Positions 57,726 to 64,000 of a DNA stretch of 64,000 nt are shown piece after piece. Numbering within the stretch: the first letter of the stretch is position 1; each line of letters begins with the position of its first letter. Source of the DNA: Gnetum montanum (taxonomy: Eukaryota; Streptophyta; Gnetopsida; Gnetales; Gnetaceae); the NCBI GenBank assembly GCA_015680685.1, contig MNCI01010443.1, forward strand, positions 1,155,483 through 1,219,482, given 5' to 3'. A model generated the notes under the pieces. It did not search any database. It was not told where the DNA came from and saw only the letters and a list, made by a program, of their open reading frames with translations. Made by a program: the position numbers and the translations under genes.

Positions 57726-60700
57726 ACTTTGAATATGAAGACGTGCCTATTATTTGCTAGTTTCATGTTTATATCATTTATCTAGGTGTGTTTATGTTTT
57801 GCATTTTTATGTGGATTTATCGTGGCATGGGCAAAGCTATGCATTCCAAGTGTTTGTTTATGTGATTTCTTGGCCCATGTGATTTTGTGATTTTGATCTA
57901 TTGTTAATACTAAAAATTTTCACTTACCTAATGTTTCTCACATTGGGTTGGCTATGTGCAGGGGATCAAAACCTTCTCTTCTGGTGGTTGAGCTTATTGG
58001 GGTGCTTGCTTGGTTTGGGCCTTTTGGTCTGAACACTCCCCCCTATGACCTGCGCATCGAGCCCCATGTGATATGGTTTTGCCTCAGTGTTAGTTCATTT
58101 TTATCTTTCATCTTGCATAATTTTAGTGTGGTCGTATGGTCTTACTTAAGTGAACAATTGGCTCAAGATATCATTGAGACATCATTGCCTGGGTCCACAC
58201 AAGGCATGCTTTCCTTTGTTACTGCCATTGACGAGGGACTTTTTAAGGTTGCAGGAGGCCCTGTTGAAGGTCCTAGATCCACATGTCCCTTGACTCATGT
58301 GTGGGAGATGCCTACGTGTAGTCATTACAATAGTAGCAACACACTCTTCCTAGCTCTTCGTGTACACACTCTATTTCAGAACCCACCTAGGATGATATAT
58401 AGATTGGATAGGTATGCTCCTTTGTTTTAATTTTAATCCCTTTTGAAATTTCATGTCATCATCTAAATGCAATTGTATTTTTTTTCTATGTAGGCCTCAC
58501 CTTGATGAACATGGGGTGCACACTAATGATGGTGGACTTGCCTTAGCATGCACGGCTCTAAAGACTTTCATGGCTAGCCCCATTCTTCGTGCTATGTTGT
58601 TGGACTAGATCAAGGTGGCTCTTGTTGACTACCATAGGTAGATTTTGGAAGCCTTTGAGTATTTCCAAGCTCGTGGTTGGTTACATGGGAAATGGTCTTC
58701 TAATGGGCCAACCTTCCCCCAAAGAATTGATCCTACGCCTATCCCACGTACATCATTTTCCAATGGTAAATGACCATACTCTAGTCTTCATTTTCTTTTT
58801 TTTTTGTTACCTTATCTTGTACCATGTTTTTAAATTTTTGCTCTATGTTTTCTTTTTGCAGCAGCCATCCCTCCCAAAGAAGTCACTGTTATAATGGGGC
58901 ATACTAAGGCCACCCTTTTCATGAAGTTTGAGGAGGTGGAGCATTCACAAAAGTGGTTGCAGAGAGGAGCCCCTGAGCTGACCATCAGTCACCTTACCTG
59001 GGCAAGTCTGATGGACTTATTTTTAGCTTTGACTCCTAGCATTCTAGCCACTGAGATATTCACTATTGTATATTCTTTCAATGGTGATGCTTCCACTTTA
59101 ACATGTGGGTTCGAGGGGTTAGGGTATCTTTTCACTTGTCCGCTAAATTTCTCTCTAATCTTTTTGGCGTGCCCATGGATGGCACCACAATGTCTATAGA
59201 CAAAGCAAAAAAATATGACCAAGTTATAAAAGAGTTGGAGGAGTAGTTAGGTATGCCTAGGGGTTGCAAGGGTTTTGCTATGCGAGAAAACACCTGGTCA
59301 ATGGAAATGAACTTTCTATATCCTCTTTTCTGAGCACGGGAATTTCCAAAATCTCTCTCTCAAGGGAGAAAAATTGGGATCGAGACCACCTATGTAATAC
59401 GTGCATTTTAGAGATAGGAAGGCATTACAACTGGGTGCAGTTTCTTGTATCTAGTCTTTGTGGGGAGGTCATCAGGTTACACTCCAACGTCCACGCTAAA
59501 TCTCATTTTACCTTTGCTTTCTTCGTGGGATATTTACGTAGGTTCGCCAAGTTCCTAGTGGTTCATGATGATAACTGCTATGTTTTGAGGGACCGTTTGC
59601 AATTATCTCTTCCTTGGAATCACCACCTATTTAGCACCACTAAATCCTAGGATCCACCAGAAGGCATTGAGGAGTTGGTATCAGTCACTAGTGGAGGTGC
59701 AACTAGCCATTCCTATCATTCTCATGATAGTTTGGGAATGGAACCACCTGGGCTATGGATGTCTATGAAAAGGGCTGAATGTTTGATTGGCAAGGTCGTT
59801 GGGAAGTCCAAGATGAAAGTGAAGAGGAAGGAATGCCCAAGGGAGCTTGCTCTGGATGCGATACTACCAAGGGTAAAGAAGATTCGTTTTGTATTGCCAA
59901 TAGAATGTAAGTATTTTTTTTATTGTTATAAATTATTTGTTATTTTTTTTATCTATGTGTTATATGTACTATGTTATGCTAACTCTAAGATTCTAGAATC
60001 ATCCGAGGAAAGTATTGAGAGGGAGAGATAGAATTTGGCCCCGATGATCGATCCTAAAGTGATTGTCACAAGGACAGAAGAAGAAGAGAAGGAGAGAGAA
60101 GAAACGATTAAAGAACCTCTTGCCTTGCAAGAGGAGAATGTGATAGACGTCATGGAGATGAGGCTTGTAGAGGCTTTGGATGCACTCAGGAAACCCAGTG
60201 ATGAAAGGGATATTCTTGATGGATTCTTCAATGGATCTTTGCAACTTGGTGATCCATCCCATCCAAACGGCAAGGGGATTTTCATTATATTCCTTTCAAC
60301 ATAATCTATATCTTTGTACTCTTTAATTTTCATGCATTATTCTTAATCATTTTGATTGTTTTGGCACTAGAGGTAAATGCTGAGACTTCTAAGGCACACA
60401 CATCTCAGGTAGAGGCATTAGGACCACAGGTTCTAATCGATGCAACCCCTCTTCTTGTCCTACATCAACCGACCAGCTAAGACCATGGCCTGAGATGCCC
60501 AGTAAGATAGACTTTGTTAAAGGAATTTTTGATGATGTTGTTGTTCACCTACAAGAAGTTCATCTAGAACTAGGTATGTGTATATCATGCATTGCACTTA
60601 GTATCTAGGTTCATTGTTGATTATAGGTGATTTATATGTGTGGTGCTTATACCCACAAGTGCCAAGCTTCAGTGGGATCCCTCTGAAGCTACTCACATTG

Positions 60701-61625
60701 ATGCTCTCCCTGAATTACCAAAGAATGTTGAGAAAGTCCCAGGGAATGTGTATGATGTAGTTTTTGGTTGCATCGTATAGAACGCCAAGTCTCTTTAGAC
60801 TTGTAGGCGTTCAGCTGAGTACTTATGGGACGAGGTGCATTCATTGAAATGAGCATTGGAAAAGTAGAGAGAGAAGAATGGGGATCTCCAATCTCATTAC
60901 AATTTTTTTGCTGCACTTCTAAAATCACTTACGCACATTATTGAATAGTTTTGAACAGTAAGGTGCAAGCCACACGGGACTTAGCAAAATAGAGGGCATA
61001 GATAGATTTGTTGAACAGGAAATGTCAGGATTGGAAATCCTTTGCTGCCAAAGTACAAAAATGGGGCCAAGACCAAAAGGACCACAAGCATCAGTACAAG
61101 AAATTGAAGGAGGAGTCAATTGAACATCACCGGATGGAGATGTTCATTGATGGGTTAGGTTTGCAGTCTACTTATGAAAGGTTTGTTGAGTGTACCGAGG
61201 TGGAGGGATCTCCTAAGAGAACAATTACCACTACCTCTAGGAAGGCTACGACAGGTGTGTTCTCTCTTTAGCACCCTACTTGGACCCCGATGGACCATGG
61301 AAAAACACTCGTTAGCATTAATCTTGGCTTGGAAGAGGATTTGGCAAATGTGCTCGAGAGTGAGATTCTACGAAATTTGGTGACCAACTTGGGGCCTTCC
61401 TCACTTGTGAGTGTTTTATTGTGGCATTCATTTTTGTATGGTTTTGTTGTTTTCATTGTTAATGTTATTGTTTTTATCAGTTTTTCATTTATAATTTTCT
61501 TTACTACTCTTACCTATTTTCTCTAGTTTTATGTTTTCTGTTATAGGGACATGTTAATGACGGAGCTGGCCAGTGGGGCAAGAGTGGATGACGAAGATGA
61601 TCTTGGGGAACAACCGCCTTTATGA
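56543..61625 (+). pseudogene. Element E antisense gene, eight exons, unknown function
   Basis: Plus strand, opposite to E's gag-pol. Predicted exons: 56543-56681, 57962-58411, 58494-58765, 58862-59906, about 59984-60270, 60371-60573, 60660-61406, 61547-61625. Exons 2 and 3 are 450 and 272 bp, exactly as in C; exon 4 is 1,045 bp against 1,041. Most borders are clean (GTATGC, GTAAAT, GTAAGT, GTATGT and GTGAGT donors; TGCAG, GTAG and ATAG acceptors). Conserved: WSYLSEQLA, FQNPPRMIYR, NDGGLALA, ARGWLHGKW, KFEEVEHSQKWLQRGAPE, VSFHLSAKFLSNLFGV, HYNWVQFL, basic RVKKIRFV, Glu-rich exon 5, FDDVVVHLQE, and MFIDGLGLQS in exon 7. Stops in exons 1, 3, 4 and 7 and a frameshift near 59100. No named family recognised. 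Confidence 0.72.
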
Positions 61626-61769
61626 GCTTATTATTAATCAAATTTTAGCTACTAAATGTTTTTGACATCTTTTTTGATTTTTGATGGAAATGTATGGTTG
61701 ACAAATGTAATAACATGGACCTAGTTATGGCATAACATGTTGGAATTTTAATACCATATTGACTCATCG

Positions 61770-61802
<33 letters not shown>

Positions 61803-61989
61803 ATTTTCTCTTTTTATTTTCTTTTTCAAGTATTATAGTGAACATATGCATGTAACTAACTATAAAAATGGAGGAACAAATTATGAATCAATACTTGTAA
61901 AATAGGAAAGTAACATTGAAGTCAAAAATTAAGGTTGTAACTTGTATTCATTTGAATGAGAATTTGACAAAATATAGTGAATGTTTGTA
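61626..61989. other. AT-rich spacer after antisense gene, element E
   Basis: Contains a (TA)n microsatellite at 61771-61799. No gene seen. Probably the 3' untranslated region of the antisense transcript. Confidence 0.5.
61771..61799. repeat. (TA)n microsatellite
   Basis: Uninterrupted TA run of 29 bases. Confidence 0.95.
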
Positions 61990-62269
61990 AATTTGTAACG
62001 TACTGAATCCTAGTTTAAAGCCATTTCGGGCTGTTCACACCAATTTAGAGTCATGATGGACTATTGCCTCTGTTGCTAAGGAAAGAAAGATTACCAGTTT
62101 TAGGCCATAGTGGGCCAAAAGCAATAATAGTTTTAGAAAGCTTTTTAAAAGGAACCATCCATTTCTAACCGTGGCTAGTTTAATGTCATTGTGGACATTC
62201 GTTGGTAGTTTAACGTCGTACTAGATGATTGGTAATTTAATGTCATTTCGGACATTTGCTGGTTTTTTT
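61990..62269 (-). repeat. TTAAACT-word array after protease, element E
   Basis: Seven units, read on the minus strand as CCGAAATGACATTAAATTACCA, GTACGACGTTAAACTACC and relatives. The array is directly adjacent to the protease stop. Confidence 0.75.
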
Positions 62270-64000
62270 CTAGTTGTTGAGTTGGCATTTGATCTTTTGT
62301 AGCTTAACGTGTGGGGTTGGACACGTGGGTATGATTTTATACTCACCCTCCCCTTCATCAATAATGTCAAAGGGTAGTTCCGACCAGGAAACATCAGTAG
62401 GAATGGCTTCTATGTTTGCATCTTCTTATGTTTCTTCAATCTTGGTAGGGTTGTGAGTTAACGTTGGGTTCGTGTCTTGATGTATGTTCACAGTTTCTTG
62501 CTTAGGCTCAACAAACTCAATTTTCGACTCTAGGCTTACCTCAAGGTGTGAGGACGTGATTTGCATAGTCGTATCTCCATGTATGATGATCTCACCACCC
62601 TCGTAAGGTAGGTGGATCTCTTGATGGATTGGTGAGGATATAGCTTTAAGTTGGGCTAGCCAGGGACATCCTAGAATAAGATTGAACCTTGTCATTTCAT
62701 CAATGACTATGAATTCAGCTGATGTGTGGAATTGGTCCTCGACTATGAAATCTAAGGTAACCATACCTTCGACCCCAACGGGTGAACCACTAAACAATTT
62801 TAGGAAAGAATTTTTCGTGGGTTGTATTTGTTCAGTAACTCCCATCTTTTCAATGATAGCAAAAGGTATTACATTTGTGGTCACACCATCATCAACATGC
62901 ATGCTATGTATCTTGAAATAATTAACTTGTATCATTATGAACATACGGGCTATGGTGACTTCTCCTATTTTCTCATCTAGCTTAATGTCCTTAGCACGGA
63001 AATCTAGGGATGTGGCCTTTGATTACTGAAGTTGTGGGGACAATACTACATAAATAGATGGTTCATCTGTAGGAAGGTCCTCACTAACAAGGATAGAGGT
63101 CAACATCCGTACAAGAACTTCTCGATGTACTGATGAAGTCATTACTAGGTCATACAGACTTAAAGAATTATTCTTTTATTTTAAGGCTTGTGTGACCTAG
63201 GTTAATGCGCTTGCTAGGTCTTTACCGTTTGGAAAAATTTTATCAATGGAGACTTGTTCCATTTAACCCATCATTTTTATTTCTCATGGAGGAAACTTTA
63301 TGTTAGTTACTAAGGATGCTAGTTTTGGGACACAACCCATGACATTATCCTTGTCTTGATGACTTGTACTAGGCTCATAAACAGATTGACTCATAGGAAC
63401 AACGTTTAGTGGTGTAGGCATTGGTGGTCCTAATTTGTGCTAACAGTTTTCTCTTTCAAATTGTTCTCTTATTAACTTATCAGCAAGACATTCCCATAGA
63501 GGTTGCGAGGGAGTGGAGGCGGGTTGTGTGCTAGGATGTTTTGGCATCCAGATCACAAAGGGGATGGGTCGGTTTGCAGAAGGTATGGTCATCGTGGCAA
63601 TGAAAGGTGGTACACAAATAATGAATGGTTTTTGTGGTGTAGGGGATATGCATATGGTGAAAGGGGTTGGAGAAGATGTTGGGGTAGGTGTGTTTTCTAA
63701 AGGTCTATGAATCACAAAAGGTTTTCATGGGACATCTTGTCTATTCTCCACATGGATGGTATTAATCACATATGGTGCTTCACTAGCATTGAGAGGATCT
63801 CTGTAGAATCCCATGGGCTAGTTTTAAGGTCTTATTGGGTTTGCCTCATCAAATACTACTTCACCCCTATCAATCATGTGTTGTATATCTTGTTTCAAGG
63901 TGAAAAAGTAATTAGTTCCATGACCAGATCATTGGTGATACTCGCAAAACCTATCTAACCTAAAACCCCTTGGAATAGGTGATTCATTAGGTGTTGCTAG
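62270..64000 (-). pseudogene. Element E gag (C-terminal part) and aspartic protease
   Basis: Minus strand, entering from the right edge. The zinc-knuckle-like segment near 63930 reads FCEYHQ, stop, SGHGTNYFF, with the last Cys replaced by Phe. A proline-rich part (PFTICISPTPQKPF) and CLADKLIREQFERE follow. Protease: HVDDGVTTNVIPFAIIEKMG (about 62890), then FLKLFSGS without the frameshift seen in C, EDQFHTSAEF, NLILGCPWLAQL and HQEIHLPYEGGEIIIHG. The final segment VSWSELPFDIIDEGEGEYK ends in TAG at 62270-62272. GTGAGT at 62346-62341 within that segment is a candidate donor for the protease-RT intron. Moderately degraded. Confidence 0.83.

Noticed and set aside
1-64000. Plant pararetrovirus (caulimovirid) origin of the RT segments
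   Set aside because: LTRs, integrase with DDE motifs, polypurine tracts and a 5-bp target-site duplication show LTR retrotransposons.

Overview
The window is plant nuclear DNA from a retrotransposon-dense, presumably large genome. Almost all of it belongs to one family of very large Ty3/gypsy LTR retrotransposons of the Tat type. The evidence is the gag, aspartic protease, RT, paired RNase H domains and HHCC/DDE integrase of that clade, LTRs of 1.6-1.9 kb starting TGAAACACC, and a nearly complete copy of about 19 kb (element C). No intact host gene was recognised. The only host-derived coding relic is a broken NRT2-type nitrate transporter fragment near 20.0 kb (minus strand). No tRNA, rRNA or CRISPR was seen. 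All copies carry stops and frameshifts, so they are inactive as they stand.

Layout: element A (1-7563, plus, entered at its internal antisense gene): antisense exon 1, RT-RNase H-integrase, repeat array, 3' untranslated region, LTR. Element B (7564-16189, plus, gag mostly deleted): protease, array, antisense gene, pol, array. Element B2 (16190-19420, plus): 5' LTR, primer-binding site, gag, then truncated. Unassigned DNA and the NRT2 relic (19.4-21.2 kb). Element C (21199-41207, plus): LTR, leader repeats, gag-protease, array, antisense gene, array, pol, array, 3' untranslated region, then a broken 3' LTR followed by a second copy of the 5' flank and a full LTR ending in the matching 5-bp target-site duplication CCAAT. 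Unassigned AT-rich DNA (41.2-42.6 kb). Element D (about 42606-49442, plus, 5'-truncated): gag-protease, array, antisense gene cut inside exon 2. Element E (49443-64000, minus, running out of the window): 3' LTR, 3' untranslated region, array, pol, array, antisense gene (plus strand), array, protease-gag.

The main observation is a module between protease and RT, seen in B, C and E, partly in A and D. It contains a spliced gene on the strand opposite to gag-pol. In C it reads as eight exons (32558 down to 28270) joined by GT-AG introns with compatible phases, roughly 1,070 codons in total. In E exons 2 and 3 have exactly the same lengths (450 and 272 bp). The predicted product has no function I can name: a conserved N-terminal half, a Lys/Arg-rich nuclear-signal-like segment, an acidic segment, a helical segment and a charged coiled-coil-like C-terminal part. 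It has its own TATA-like promoter. A 3' splice site just before the RT frame is present in all four pol copies, so the module probably lies inside an intron of the sense transcript, as the protease-RT intron does in Ogre elements.

Two classes of short repeated word structure these elements. A family-wide word (core TTAAACTGGCA) forms arrays after protease, before RT and after integrase. A second, copy-type-specific word occurs both in the LTR and around exon 1/intron 1 of the antisense gene: GTATACGC-type in C, CGTGAC-type in E, GCTACGCTATG-type in A, B and D. This parallel use suggests, as a hypothesis only, that the antisense protein recognises its own element's word, by analogy with VANC proteins of VANDAL transposons.
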